DNA from: Oxytricha trifallax
Lineage: Eukaryota; Ciliophora; Spirotrichea; Sporadotrichida; Oxytrichidae
Direction of reading: 5' to 3'
Assembly: GCA_000711775.1 (NCBI GenBank)
Contig: ARYC01000206.1
Location: 1 to 64,000 of the forward strand
Length of the DNA: 64,000 nt
The notes below the pieces were generated by a model, which was not told where the DNA came from, made no database searches, and worked only from the letters and a program-made list of their open reading frames with translations. The translations under genes and the position numbers were made by a program. Shown piece by piece: positions 27,221 to 39,931 of the stretch. Position 1 is the first letter of the stretch; each line of letters starts with the position of its first letter.

Positions 27221-28893
27221 TAAGAGGCATAAAATAGAGGAGTAAACTACCAGGAGGAACAGTATAATAAGAAAGAGTAGTTCTGGGAAAAGGTGAAGGA
27301 AATCATATATGAGAATATTGGCAGAAGCAGAGACCAGGAAGCACTCGGGATAAGAGATAGAATAACCACATTTCTTCTAAACAAATAGACGAGATATAAA
27401 AGTAGACTGAAAATTGGACAATTGAATCCAAACAAAAGGATCAATGAAACAAAAGCTCAGATAACCTGATTCAGCATCCACGAAGAAGGAACACCATGTA
27501 TCCAGAGAGATCAAATAGAGCTCAAAAGATTTATTGACTTAGCGAAAGTCACATGCTAAAGATTCAACATTATTATTCATACAAAGAAGGGTGGACCTCT
27601 AGACTACCAGAATAATAACCATAGTTTGCTGCCCTAGCACAAGGAGTAAGATGGAGAAAGCATTAATAAAAGATACAGTGACAAAGAAGAGGCCAGAAGA
27701 AGAGCTTAAGAATGGGATCTATTGACAGGGAGACAAAAAATAGACTGGAAATAGATTAATGAACGCTGACAACATGAAGACCTAATACCGGGAGGCACAT
27801 CTGAGAAACTACTGTAGAAAAATGCATAAGATAAGTTGAGGAAGCGCAATTCAAAAAAGTTAAGATCTCTCAACAAATCTTAACACCAATATTCTAGAAT
27901 GACAAAGGAGTAATGCGTTTTGAAAAGTTTATTGGTTCAACAAATTGAAAGCAAGAAAACAGCAAATAATGGAGGGAACCAGAAAGCATTAAAGCAATAT
28001 AATTCCATAATGCTGTTAAAGCAAGGTTTAGAACTGCTTAAACTGGATAATCCTGAGAATGACTATAGGCACAAATAAAACAGAGATGTACGATACAAGG
28101 AGACAACTAGGGAATATGGCTATAGTACAGAAGAACTTAAGGAGAGTCACCGATATGGTTTCACAAGTTATGAGAAAAGATTACCAAGCAGAACAACTAG
28201 TATTCAAACCAGAAAAATCAACCAAGTAATAAACCCAGAAGACTGCTTGGTGCTGCTTATATTTATGGTAAACCACTTAGCATTAGAACTCCCGGGAAAA
28301 CCAATCTTTTAGATATTTTCCTAAGATTAGATCAACGTGCAGAGATACAACCTCATTTTCAATCTTGATTTGAAATAAGCTTTTTGAAAATATAGAATGG
28401 AATATCTGGCATCTCAATAAGGGAAGAAAACTTGGATCAGATAACAGAGAAGATAAATGATAATTTGTTAAAAAATGGGTACTAGGAGAAAATAACGGAG
28501 ATGATAACCTAGACCTCTCATATAGATACATGGGACAAGTTAGTTCTTTAGAAAGGAGCAAAAATGGAAATGGAGCAGGCGAACATAGATTTTAAGGGAG
28601 ATTCAGAGACATCGATGATAATTATGATTTATTTTTTAGATGATTATAATACAATGAGTAATACTAATATGAATATACTTATAAACAAAATAAAAGAAGA
28701 ACAATGTGAACAGCTTTGCCATTCTTATATTCACCACAATACATATCACCATGATTAAATATTTTCACGCCATTCCTAATAATTTATGTTTCTCTGCAAA
28801 GACTCTGCTCAAGTCAATCACTGCTCTTACCACGTAGATCCTCTATAAAATAAAAAAGATAGATATGTTTTTTGTAACTTACATTTTTAGTGA
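27221..28893 (+). pseudogene. repeated protein-coding family, copy 1, broken (family not recognised)
   Basis: This is one of the most GC-rich, purine-loaded stretches in the window. In ciliate code it gives a long hydrophilic protein over two overlapping frames, with a few breaks. Around residue 360 is PIFQIFSQDQINVQR (28,301-28,345). The same motif, with similar flanks, occurs in the inverted copy at 59.3-60.5 kb (PVFQIFSNDQFNRQR), so this is a repeated family and probably part of a mobile element. Upstream it is rich in Arg/Lys/Glu/Gln; downstream is QITEKINDNLLKNGYQEKI. I could not recognise a polymerase, integrase, transposase or capsid motif. No terminal repeats were found around it. Confidence 0.6.
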
Positions 28894-29154
28894 GTGATAC
28901 ATCTCCACCATCTTAATCTCTTATAGTATTCATATTAGTATTCCTCATTTTATTATAATCATCTATTTTTCTTAAAATAAATCATAAATGAGGCAGAGGT
29001 GGATAGTTATCATCACGCCCAAAAGCATGACAGAAGAGCAGGAGCTAGCAAAAAGAGACTCATTCAAAGCCCTACAATGATCAAACCAGCCCTGGTGAGG
29101 ATAGATTATAAAGGATAAGAAAGCCAAGATGAGATGTAAAGAAAACTGCAATGA
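28894..29154 (+). other. coding-like continuation after copy 1
   Basis: The same frame as the end of copy 1 stays open for 87 more codons. It includes a charged stretch, HHAQKHDRRAGASKKRLIQS, in locally GC-rich sequence (28,985-29,210). A second frame here also looks protein-like. It may be a downstream gene of the same element or its tail. Confidence 0.35.
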
Positions 29155-30503
29155 TGGGCAGAGAAAAAATTCAACTACTGATATGAACAAGGAAGAACCG
29201 AGAAGAGGCAAAGAGTAGAAATGGCAATTTAGTTTTGTAATGAATTACATTTCAAGAAGATAATTCACGCAATAATGAAAAGGCACCTGATTAAAATTAT
29301 TATATCATGAGTTATTATTTATCTATCTATCTACTGTATTAATTTAAACAAAAACTTAATTATTTACAATGATTACCTTATATTTCTTTATTAAATCATT
29401 AGGGACAACAATATCAGTACTGCCTTTTAGATTAATTGTATCAATAGAAAATTTCGATCAAATCTCTCTCTCTTAAAGTGTCATGAATGTGATACGCATT
29501 TAATATTACTTTAATAATTGTTTCATACTATTTCAAAAATAAACTAGATTTTATAGTGGCAATCTTTTAAATATAAAAAATATTCTTTTATCATAAAATT
29601 GATATTAGTACTAGAATCAAGAAAGAAATTTTGAAAACAAATTTTAAAGTCATTTTGAACAATTAATTGTGGGGATATTAATGACAGAAAATTTATAAGT
29701 TCCATTAAGATTTTACCTCAAATATTATATTCCTAAATAAATTTTATAAAGATTATAAACTTTTATAAAATATATTTAAGTGTGGTTTATATGTTCCTTT
29801 AATAATTTAACTACAATTTTTAACAAATTATCTTTAATACTTTAACAAATTGAATATTGAGTGGAAATCCATTTCAAATCTCTTTATTTAACCACTTGAC
29901 ATAATTTCAAAAAAATGATTTATTTGTTTTAAATCTATTACAATTTATGGAAGATTTTATATAATAATCAAGTGGCATATAATTTAGCATTATTCAATTG
30001 CACATTCTTTAAGAATTAAGATATAATTATGCATAAATGTAATAGTCATGTCTTTTTTTCCTTAAGTTTATTTTTTTGTGATAGTTTTTTCTGCTTAATT
30101 TACTACAGAAAATCCTTAGGGATCATCATCCAAGTGCCTAGTTTATTTTCAGTTATATTTTATTTGATGGCTTACTGCAAAGCTTTTAATCTTGTTTCAT
30201 CTCTTATTATATATTTTGATAATGACTTTCCTTAGAGCAAATTGAAAATTATTTTTTTGAAAGTATTTGAATATAGTGACAAGGTACATTATGTTAAAAT
30301 GCAAGAATATTAGAAAAAGAACCATTATTCTTTTACACATATGTGTATGTCTTAACTATAGTATTTACTTTGATTCAATTTTATTTAAATACCCATATAA
30401 TTATAATAATTGTAAGCATTATCTGGAAGTTTAATTTGGTAAATGTTTTATATATGCAAATAATACTGTTTACAATATTAATATTCTCAATGCATGTTCG
30501 TTT
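29155..30503. other. AT-rich, no gene seen
   Basis: No frame stands out by composition. A hydrophobic 68-codon frame at 30,029-30,235 is probably the shadow of A-rich sequence on the other strand. Confidence 0.5.
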
Positions 30504-30854
30504 ATGTCATATCTAACGTACTCATTATTTGCCTTTAAAATATTAGGTCTCTTTTAGGCAGTTTGGGGACCATCTTGTCGTTGCCATCGAGTGCTTCTTG
30601 AAGAACCGTAACTAGAAGTGGTATTAATCTAGTCTAAGAACAATCATCACTTTCTTTAATCATGCCAGATTATCTTGACATTATAATCTTTAATTAAAAA
30701 TACATTAAGTCTTTATAATGGATTAAAGAGATATCTGAGAAACCTAGACCACAATCCAGGTGAGCAAGCGGTTCTCCATCAAAATACTCATGATTTAGGA
30801 TTTTCTTATTCAGAAAAGTCGCAAGGAGCCAAGATAGTACAATATCTCCAATGA
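30504..30854 (+). CDS. hypothetical protein, 116 aa (TAR = Gln)
   Basis: ATG to TGA, no internal TGA, beginning MSYLTYSLFAFKILGLFQAV. The C-terminal half is well balanced in charge (GLKRYLRNLDHNPGEQAV, then HDLGFSYSEKSQGAKIVQYL), and local GC is raised. Its N-terminal hydrophobic stretch could be a signal or anchor. A second coding-like frame follows within 230 bp on the same strand, so the two may be parts of one gene. No family is recognised. Confidence 0.45.
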
Positions 30855-31077
30855 CCACCATAAACTATTTAGACAAAGCTTTAATCACATTCTTAATCCC
30901 AACTGAGTTAACACCCTCATTCATCTCAGTTTAGTACTAGATATTCAAGAAGTATGGTGCTTTTCAAATCTAGATTAAATGATTTCCTGATTGTTGTCGA
31001 GAAAGATTATTTACCTCGTTCTCGTACAATTTCAAGAATTTCGAAAAAGAAGGAGAGCAATTATTAATAATGAAGTT

Positions 31078-31440
31078 ATGAAATTTAAAAGTAGTTTGCT
31101 GTGTGCTATGAACTCTTTGGCTTCCCTACCAATGTAAATCCAATTTAATGAGAAGGTTAAGAGATCATCATTGACTTTTCTTACGATATGGTGCAAGCTT
31201 ATAAGTAAAATAGTAAAAATTGATATATTTGTAGGTAGTTGTGAATACATATCCTTCTATCATTACTAATCAGTCCGTCTTTACATAAAGATATTTAAAG
31301 CAATAATGAAGGTTCAAAAAATACGCTTTTTTCTCATAATGCTAAAGTAATTTATGAATGAATACGAAAACACACTAATTGAGTCAAAAATAATTTCGGT
31401 TTGCTTGAGAAATTCACATTTATGTGTTAATGACTCTTGA
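31078..31440 (+). CDS. hypothetical protein, 120 aa (TAR = Gln)
   Basis: ATG to TGA, no internal TGA; the frame is open from 30,991. It begins MKFKSSLLCAMNSLASLPMQ and has several Ile/Phe-rich segments, ending NSHLCVNDS. It lies downstream of the 116-aa ORF. Between them a third frame (around SRLNDFLIVVEKDYLPRSR, 30,975-31,030) also reads well, so one split or frame-slipped gene over 30,504-31,440 is possible. Confidence 0.33.
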
Positions 31441-34400
31441 TATAATGGGAAAATACGTATATGCCTCCACAAAAGAAAAATCATGAATTTAAGATTTTTG
31501 ATTTAGTATTAAAAATAATTTGATCTTTGAGATTGAGACTTGTATTTTGAGTTAAAAACATATAATTAGTTGTAATGGCTCAATACTTTTATTATAATAG
31601 CTCGTTCCTAGTTGCTGAGTAGTATTTTAATCGTCAATTAAAACACTGTTTTATTAGAATTTATTTCTCTATCTATTTGGCCTAAATCTTATTTTGTGGG
31701 TTTTAGTTTAAAATCCTATATTGATTTTTATTTTTATTTTTTAATTATTTATGATTAAGGATCAATATAAATTTATAATTATGAGTAAATTTCTATAAAG
31801 AAATTAAAATTACTTAATATAACTAAAAAAATAATTAATTTGAATTTTATTTTAAAATACTTTATCACCCTATTCTATCAAAAATTATTGTATCATCATA
31901 ATTTATCTTATGATATTTGAAAATTATAATTTTAATATTAATTTATAATGAATACTTTATTTTACGAATATGTGAATAGTTTATATATAATATTTTAAAT
32001 ATCTTAATTTATTTTGTTATTTTTTTAAAGCAAAATTGAAATTCCTTGAAAGAGAGAAGAGCAAGCTTTTGCAAAGGACAGGTATAAAATAACAAGATAA
32101 GTTAATTCATGCAAAAGGAGATACGTAAGGAAGTAAAGTGAAAAGATGACAAAGCCGTTTTGTTATTTCATTCCTTTTTTAATAACATTATTATTAAATT
32201 TCATTTTAAGTTAGGATCTTCCACGTATTTTTCATAAATCTCTAATTAATATTATTATCATTGACGTAAAATGCTTATACTTTATGCGAACCTAATCGTG
32301 TTTAACTTTATTTAATATAAAGTATTAAAATATTCACATAAATTATATTGAATTTAATATTAGAAATATAAAATTATATGTCATCATAGATTATATTTAA
32401 AATAATATGTATTTGATTTAATCACTATAGTTAATAAATTTAAACTATAATACTCTATTATGTGACTTTTATGAAAATGTATTTACAAAAAAATTATTTA
32501 TAATTATTATTAGGGAATGAGAAGTCAAATATTAAAGTAATTTATTAAAATGTACTAAAACTCGGCGAAAAAATTAATCTATAAGTCTTTTTAAGCATCA
32601 TTCAATTTTTACTAATATAGTTACTGATTAAGGTTTTCATATATCAAAGTAAATGAATAAAATTTATTATAGTTATGTTAATTTGATCATCAAAATTTAT
32701 CTAAACAATTTAATAAATATTAACAATAATTTGTTTAATTTGAATATATTTTCATTTTACAGTTTTTCATTATTTTAATATATTTAATGTATTTTAGTCA
32801 TCTTATGTTTAAATAAATTTCATGTCATTATATTATACATTTGTTTTTATAGGATGTGACCAATCAGATTAATAGTAAAGATAAAATATCTTATAGATTA
32901 TTTGCTTAAACCTAAATGATGTCAATAAGAAGTATTACTTCTACCATTCAATTTTGTTGAAAATTAACAGTGACTAATGTATTCATGGTCATTTTCATTA
33001 TTCTAACAACATATCTTTTATAAGTAGAGGAGAAAGTCAAAGTTTATTTATATATGTGATTTTAAGCAAAAAAATATTATTATAGCTCTAATGGAGCTAT
33101 AATAATAGACTAAGGATCTTTTGACTTATGCGCTTATGTCCAGCTTTTATCTTTGGTACATATGAAATCAAATTTTGAAAAAGAGAACCTCGGTACAATT
33201 AAGAAATATTTTATTTTATTTAATCAGCAGTGAAATCTTAGGGTTAAGGAAAGTCAAAGAAAACATCCATCTCAAGAGCTAAAATGACCAAATATCATGC
33301 ATTATTTACAATATTTTTTTTCTCACACTTTTCAAAACTTTCTTAAATATATTTTATTTTAACAATAAACTTTTAACTATTTTCACTTATTTTTGTCAGT
33401 ATTGTCATCTAACCCTTGAAAAGAGTTGATTGGTGAATGCATAAAAATAAAAGTTTCAAATTATAAGATTATACTGTCTGCTCTCTTAAGCCTTAGTATA
33501 AATTTCAATCCAACATTAAATTATAATTAAAAAAATGTTGTCTGTTTGGTTGATGCTGTATTCACCAAATTTTTGTTTATAATTCGCTAAGTTGAAGAGG
33601 GTGCAATTCTGATTTTCCAATAATTCTTTCAGATTTTCTTTAATTATAGAATAAAATATATTAATATTTTAATTATTATAATATTCGAATCATTTATTTT
33701 CTGACTTGCATGTATCTCTTTAAATCATTTTTCCTTTCATTCTGGTGATTTATAACCTTAAAATGATTATTTCATCAACAGATATCATGTCCTGACTAAG
33801 TAAGTAAGAATTGAAGATATCTCATGCTTAAACATTAATGAACATAATACCACTGACTCTTCGTTATTATTGGTTTCTTATAAATTATTACTACATCATC
33901 TTACGCTTTTATACTTAATTAAGCATAGGGTTATTTGAATAAACAATATAACTTGCATTTATATAATTTAATACTTTAAAGTATTCTAGTTGCTGCCACA
34001 GATTACAGGATTTGTACTTGGCAAGGTGAAATTATAGATGCACTTTGGGCTACTAAGAGATATTGCTACCAGTGAGGAAGATGTGACATTATCAGTAAGT
34101 ATTAGTTTATTCACGCATATTTGTTTCAATTGTTTTCTTGCTTCTGTTAAACAATTGCTATTTTGAAGGGGTTAACATTACAATGGACTGATGATGTGAA
34201 AATTAATAAATATTATTGTCGTATGATAGAATGAGTGTAAGCTGAACCAAGAGAGCTACATAATATAAGTTTGTTACAAGATAGTTATAACAATTTTAAA
34301 CGAAAATTTATATAAATATCTATTTTATTAAAATGACTTTAAAGGATTATGTTTCATTTTCTTCGATGTCTAATAATTTATAACAATTAATCCAGCTAAT

Positions 34401-34797
34401 AAAATTTATTTATATCGTATATTTATTCATACAAATTTAATGCAAAAACAATCAAAGCTTCTGAATAATATAATAACTCTACTCAATCTTTAAAGACTAC
34501 ATTTTTTGCAAAAAAAACTGCAACGGCTTTAATTAGCAAAAGTAAAAAAAATAACAGATTTTATTAAATAAAAATACAATCATTTCAATATAATAAATAT
34601 GATAATTCTTAATTAAATTCTTTAATTGATAAATTCAAGCAGTCAAGTTATATTATATTATTTTAGAATATATATATATATATATATTATCGATGTTGCT
34701 TAATATCACAGTATTAACTCAAGTATAAATTGAAACTTCACTAGTTATCATTTATCATTCAAGAACAATAATTTGCTTCACTTACAGCTTGATTAAC
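31441..34797. other. AT-rich intergenic sequence with one perfect palindrome
   Basis: No frame of persuasive composition was found on either strand. It includes the palindrome at 33,075-33,107 and an (AT)n run at 34,671-34,687. Confidence 0.45.
33075..33107. repeat. perfect 14-bp inverted repeat, 5-bp loop
   Basis: TATTATTATAGCTC is followed after TAATG by its exact complement GAGCTATAATAATA. It may be a hairpin terminator, a small fold-back, or chance in AT-rich DNA; the GAGCTC core makes chance less likely. Confidence 0.7.
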
Positions 34798-35257
34798 ATG
34801 TAGAAAAGATCTTGTCTATACAGGGTGTAATTGAGGGATTGGCTCAAGGTTATCCCTGGCCACATTTTATCGAGCTAATTTATTCCTTTTGTTGTATTAC
34901 TTTCAAATTCTTAACTAGCTTTATAAGAAATAAGTGAAGGGGAAAATATTATACGATTATTACCTATAAACTGGTGGAAACATTAAGAATTAAGTTATGT
35001 CGATAAAAAGGAAAGTGATTGAGATAGATGGTGATGCCATTGAAACTAATAAGTTGGATGAAACTAAGAGTCATAAGAGTTTGCAGGGTTATAAAAGATT
35101 ATTAAGGAATCAGATGAAGGGGAAATCTATATATTTAAGAATAAATTTATTAAATTATACAATTAGTATAGTTTATTAGTAAAAAATACATTAAAATAAA
35201 TTATATTATATATTATTTATCATATAATAATATGTTAGATCAACAAGCTTACATTGA
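34798..35257 (+). CDS. coding-like region, two overlapping frames, product unknown
   Basis: Frame 1 (34,798-35,022, ATG to TGA, 74 aa) reads MQKRSCLYRVQLRDWLKVIP and ends in a charged stretch, HQELSYVDKKESD. Frame 2 (34,997-35,257, ATG to TGA, 86 aa) begins MSIKRKVIEIDGDAIETNKL and is rich in Lys, Asp and Glu. The two overlap by 26 bp. That fits either two small genes or one protein whose frame has slipped near 35,000. A possible 3' splice site (CTATACAG, 34,814-34,821) lies in the first frame. No family is recognised. Confidence 0.4.
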
Positions 35258-36029
35258 ACGTAAAGAATTGCTAAAATATAATATTTACTATAATAATTTC
35301 ATTCAAATTTTTATATAAAATAAGATTATTGAAAAAAGGAGAAAATAAAATAAATGAAAAGATTTTTTATTTCCATAAATATATTATATTCATAATATTA
35401 GATTATTTAAAATTTCTTAGTTATTTATTTGCATAGTATACAAGTAAAGTGTTGTTTATTTAGGCTTCAATATAATATTACTCGAAAGTTTCTAAGTAGT
35501 GAATAATCTTATTTTGGGTGATTATAATATTCTATTCATCATTATCAACGCTCTAATTCAAATGACTGGATACTACAAACCTTGGAATAGATAAGTAGTT
35601 GTAGTTCAGGGATTATACATCTCAACTAGTCTGCTTAACAAGTTATAATAAAAAAATTGAAATTAAACTTTTCTCCATTCAAAAATAAAAATATTTTGAC
35701 TTGCTGCATCTTTCTCTAAACCTTCTCTTTAATAGCTTTTAACAGGCATACATCTGGTAGAAATATGTTCACCAGCTGCCAAATTGTTACATGTCTCTTT
35801 CAAGCCATAAGCACTGCTTCCACTATCTAATCTAGTGCACTACAACATTCTTTGAATCTTCGTTATTTTTAAGTATAAATTTTTGAATTTTGACACAATA
35901 TAAACTTTGTTGTTAAAAACTAAGCATAGTTTGATTCTCTACTTCAAAACTAGATCTCATCCTCATTTGAAACAGCCTATATTGATAATTTTCGACTAAT
36001 TAACACTAAATCATGCAGTTTAAAGTGAA
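35258..36029. other. AT-rich, no gene seen
   Basis: No convincing frame on either strand. Confidence 0.5.
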
Positions 36030-36310
36030 AGTCACGTGGTCACTGTGGTCTCGGTCATAGTCATAACTACCACGAGGCAAATGACTACATTGCCATGTAA
36101 CTCTCAGAAGAAGTGTTGTAGTAGACACTGCTCTTATTCGTCGAAATTCAACGGTTTAACACATCAATATCGCAGTTTCAAGAGACGACCTCGTGGTCAC
36201 CGTGATTTTGGTCATTTAAATGACAACCACAAAGGCAGTGACGAAGCAACCACGTTAAAAGATTGTAATTTTGCAAAGCCTGAATCACAATCGGACTTTG
36301 CCTTTTGAAA
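36030..36310. other. GC-rich island with imperfect inverted repeats and a 90-codon ORF
   Basis: A sharp rise in GC contains repeated CGTGGTCAC-like words: CACGTGGTCACTGTGG near 36,032 and CTCGTGGTCACCGTG near 36,190. The inverted word CAACCACG occurs near 36,247, and the short palindrome GGTCATTTAAATGAC near 36,210. A plus-strand ORF (36,036-36,308, ATG to TGA) would encode 90 aa rich in Thr, Cys, His and Arg, ending PESQSDFAF. The repeats suggest a small fold-back element or structured RNA at least as much as a gene. Confidence 0.35.
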
Positions 36311-38469
36311 TCCTAGGTATTATAATTTTACCAAATTTTATTATAACTTTCCCATTGCTCCAAAATATGTGAATTGTTGTTTATTTTAGGGAGAGAAATA
36401 AATGGAATCATTTTATAAAAGTAGAATAGCATTGCCTGAGCTCACTTAAATTAGTATTTAATAAATATTATATTATATTTTTTATGTCTTAATAATAATT
36501 CTATTCAAAAGTGCTTAAAATACGAAATTTTACCAATGCCCATCATTAAATCAGAAAATAATAATGATCTAGTATAAACTTATTAAATAGCATGACTTAA
36601 TAGGTCATATTGTCAGAAAATTTTATCTTAATTAATTTAAAAGGAGCTTTTTATTATTGCTTAGCTAGTCAATCATCATAGAACTTAGAGGCAATGTAGA
36701 AGCTCTTAATTCAAATTCATGGAAAATATAAAAGCAAGAAACAAGTCAAAGCCTCAAGTATTAGAATATTAGCTTTCCCACATCTTAATACAGTATAGTG
36801 AAAATAACCTAAAATTCATAATATTATTTATATCATAAATATAAATATCTTTTGTTTAGATTGAGAATTTGCTCTAATAATTTACTTTCTTTTAATTGGT
36901 ATTTTTTCTTGATGAGAAATACACGATTAGAGTTGAGTTTGGGTGAATGCTCTGAAAGGATTTGTGAGCACAGAGAAAATTTTTTTACAGATAGATTGCC
37001 GCTCAAGAAATATAAAAAACAACAAATATAGTATTTCAGTTACACGAAAATATATTTCAGAAACTATTATATAAGTAGAAGAAGAGAAAATAAATGAAAG
37101 AACTAAAATGTGCTAAATATAAATGTATTTCTAGACACTTTAGACATTATTATTGTTTTTAAAATATCTTTTCCTTATTATGTCAAAGCAGTTTGTAGAT
37201 ATTAAAATTGTTAAGTATTAATAGAATTTCAGCCAGCATCCTTTTATCAGAGGAAATCTATCTTCCTAAATACTTCAATTTCCAAAAAATAAAATTGAGA
37301 ATAAAGAGAATCATAATATACGACTGCTACTGTGGAGAACCAAACTTAGGAATCCTCGTCCAAGCTAAACACAGTTAGTCCTATTCTACTCGCTGCCTCT
37401 GGTTAGTCTTAACTTGAATCCAAATGATAGACTCACGGGAATATGAATATTTATGCATATAACTAGTAGTATGCTAATTTTAAGTGACGAGTTTCTCAAA
37501 GAACTAAAAATGGCAAGACTCTTTAGTGAATAAACTCTATTGTTAGAGGAAGTTGAAGCCTTAAATTTGACTTATTTATTATGATATATAAATATGTATT
37601 ATTAATCATAATAACCAATTGATTTATATTATATAATAATTCAAACATTTTAATGTCCACTTTTCTTCATATTTATAATGGTAATAGGAATGTATTTATT
37701 TAAAGTTAATGCACAGTTGAATCAGAATTTTACTAAGCTCATCTTCAATATTCTAGTTTTAAGTATGCATCTTAGCTTTTCTTGCTAAAGTTATTTCTTT
37801 TTTTATTTCGATTATTTTAACCTTAGATATAATTGTAATGTTTTGTATTAACATTAATTTCTTATCTTAAAATATAATTAATTATTTAATTAATTTTTCA
37901 TAGTAATTGATCATAACTTCAGAGGGAGAAGAAAATTTGATGATACTTATTAATAATGAATGTTTTTGAGTGCTTGGAAATTCTAACTCTCAGCTAAGAA
38001 TAATTTATTAGGATAAATATGGATGCTTAATACATTCGATTTGCTTTTTTTCCTTGCCTAAATGGATCTATTGAAGTAGTGAAATTGCGCGTTTTCTGTT
38101 ACTATATTTCCGTTTATTTATATTTAAGTTAATACTATGAATTACAGACAACTGTTATTTGGTAGTGTCTGCAGGAAAATAATAATTTAAATTTAATTAA
38201 TACTCTTAACTATTCAATTATAATCTCAATTATTTAAAAGATATGTCTAATAATATGATATTTGTCTAATTGCTTTATATATATAAATATCATTTAACTT
38301 AGTTCTTTCATAATTAATCATGACGTACCAATAAGAGTAACCATCATAAATTGAGGCAACTTACAAGGAAAAATATCATTACATTTAAAAAAGGCATAAA
38401 TCTTTAACAGAATTTACTGCATTTACATCTTTAGTGGATCTCTAAACCAATGAAAATTATATTAATTAT
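36311..38469. other. AT-rich intergenic sequence
   Basis: No gene could be supported. A GC-richer patch at 37,330-37,440 has no frame that stands out. Confidence 0.4.
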
Positions 38470-38944
38470 ATAATCATGTTTTATTTTTATTATTAGCTAT
38501 TTTATTTTGAACTTATGCTATCTTGAATTATAACATAGATTTATTTAGAATTTAGGTCTATATCAGGCTCATTATCTTACTCTTATTCGATATCTTCATC
38601 ATAGTTATCTTCATCATTCTTCATCTCTTTTCCGTAGTCTTCTAAGTTGTCTTTAAATGATCTAATTCTTCATATCAGTATTATCACTTTCAAAAGACCG
38701 CTTTTAAGAGGCTTAAATTTCTTTTTCTTCTCTTCCTTCTTTTCTCTTCATCAATAAATATATTATCTCTATCTCTTTTTGTCAATTCTGAAAGACCTGA
38801 TAATAATCTTTCTAAGAATTAGATTTCATGCTTAATAATTTAGGATTTGCTGTTGAAAATTATCCTACAATCCTTATCAAGTATATTTTCAGTTGCTTTT
38901 AACTTTTTGGATGGTCTTATATATCGTTTAAAAAAGATATACAT
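38470..38944 (-). CDS. nuclear-type protein with basic cluster and acidic tail, product unknown
   Basis: In ciliate code the minus strand gives one frame from ATG 38,944 through RYIRPSKKLKATENILDKD, then LSELTKRDRDNIFIDEE, then a strongly basic KRRKRRKRN that looks like a nuclear localisation signal. After a frame slip near 38,695, another frame carries an acidic tail (YGKEMKNDEDNYDEDIEQEQ). Charge of this kind is not produced by random AT-rich DNA, so the region is very probably coding. The frame change may be a small intron, a sequence error or decay. The C-terminus was not fixed exactly. No domain is recognised. Confidence 0.55.
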
Positions 38945-39207
38945 CAGAATTTTTATTAAAATCTACTACTATTATTTTTCACTATATTTAAAATCTATTT
39001 CTTTATCTTTAAAAATTTATCATTTATTTCTTTGTCATTTCACAAAGAGTTATTAAGAGCTTATACATTATAGTGTATTTTTATGCAATTTAAAGTATCT
39101 TTACCTACCATTTGTCATTTTACCCTTTTAAATTTGCTTATATCTTATGAATTATTTGGAATTCATACTTTTGAAAGACTAAATATTTAGCTAATATATA
39201 TTCTTTT

Positions 39208-39737
39208 GGGGGGGGGAAGTTTCCTGCACCGGTTTATGATAAAATAAAAATTTTAGGGAAGTTTCCTGCACTTTTTTTATAGAAATTTTTTTTTATTAAA
39301 ATTATTTTTATTACAACTATAACCAACTTCCGAACTAATTACATTGTTAAAATCATACTTACTTTATTAATAAATTATTCAATATCTCTCTTCAGATTCC
39401 AACAACTCTTGCATATTTCATCTGATATTTTTAGGTTTCTGTCTATAAACCATTAAATTGTCCTCACTGTACTCATAGTAATTCCAAATATTTAATCAAA
39501 TTTTAATTGAAATTCTGATTAAATTAATCTTGTTCTTTACATAGCTATATTATGTTAGGCTATATTTTTTTGAACTACTTAAATGATGTATAAATATCTT
39601 TTAATATTAAAGGGTCGTGAAAATGTTAGATTTTTTAATTTATGCAAAATTTATTAAAATTTACATTAAAAAAAGTGCAGGAAACTTCCTCGAGTGCAGG
39701 AAACTTCCTCGAGTGCAGGAAACTTCCCCCCCCCCCC
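39208..39737. mobile_element. 530-bp non-autonomous element with poly-G/poly-C inverted ends, 8-bp target duplication
   Basis: The left end is G9 followed by AAGTTTCCTGCAC. The right end is the inverse, GTGCAGGAAACTT followed by C12. The 8-bp word ATTCTTTT directly abuts both ends (39,200-39,207 and 39,738-39,745), as expected for a target-site duplication. GGAAGTTTCCTGCAC occurs twice in the left arm; in the right arm a 19-bp unit carrying its inverse is tandemly repeated. The ~420-bp centre is AT-rich and non-coding. This fits a MITE-like DNA element. An 8-bp duplication is typical of hAT-type transposition, but the poly-G termini are unusual and the family is not assigned. Confidence 0.8.
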
Positions 39738-39931
39738 ATTCTTTTATATTTTAAATACCTTTCTATCATTTATAAATAAAATTCTATTTATATCTACATT
39801 TTAAAAAAATGCATTTAGGAGTTCTTATAGTATTTTATCATCATTATTTTCACTTTATTTTGAATGAATACCTGTAACATATAATTGGTACAAGAATTGG
39901 CTCTTTTATTGATTCATTCATCATTTACTAT

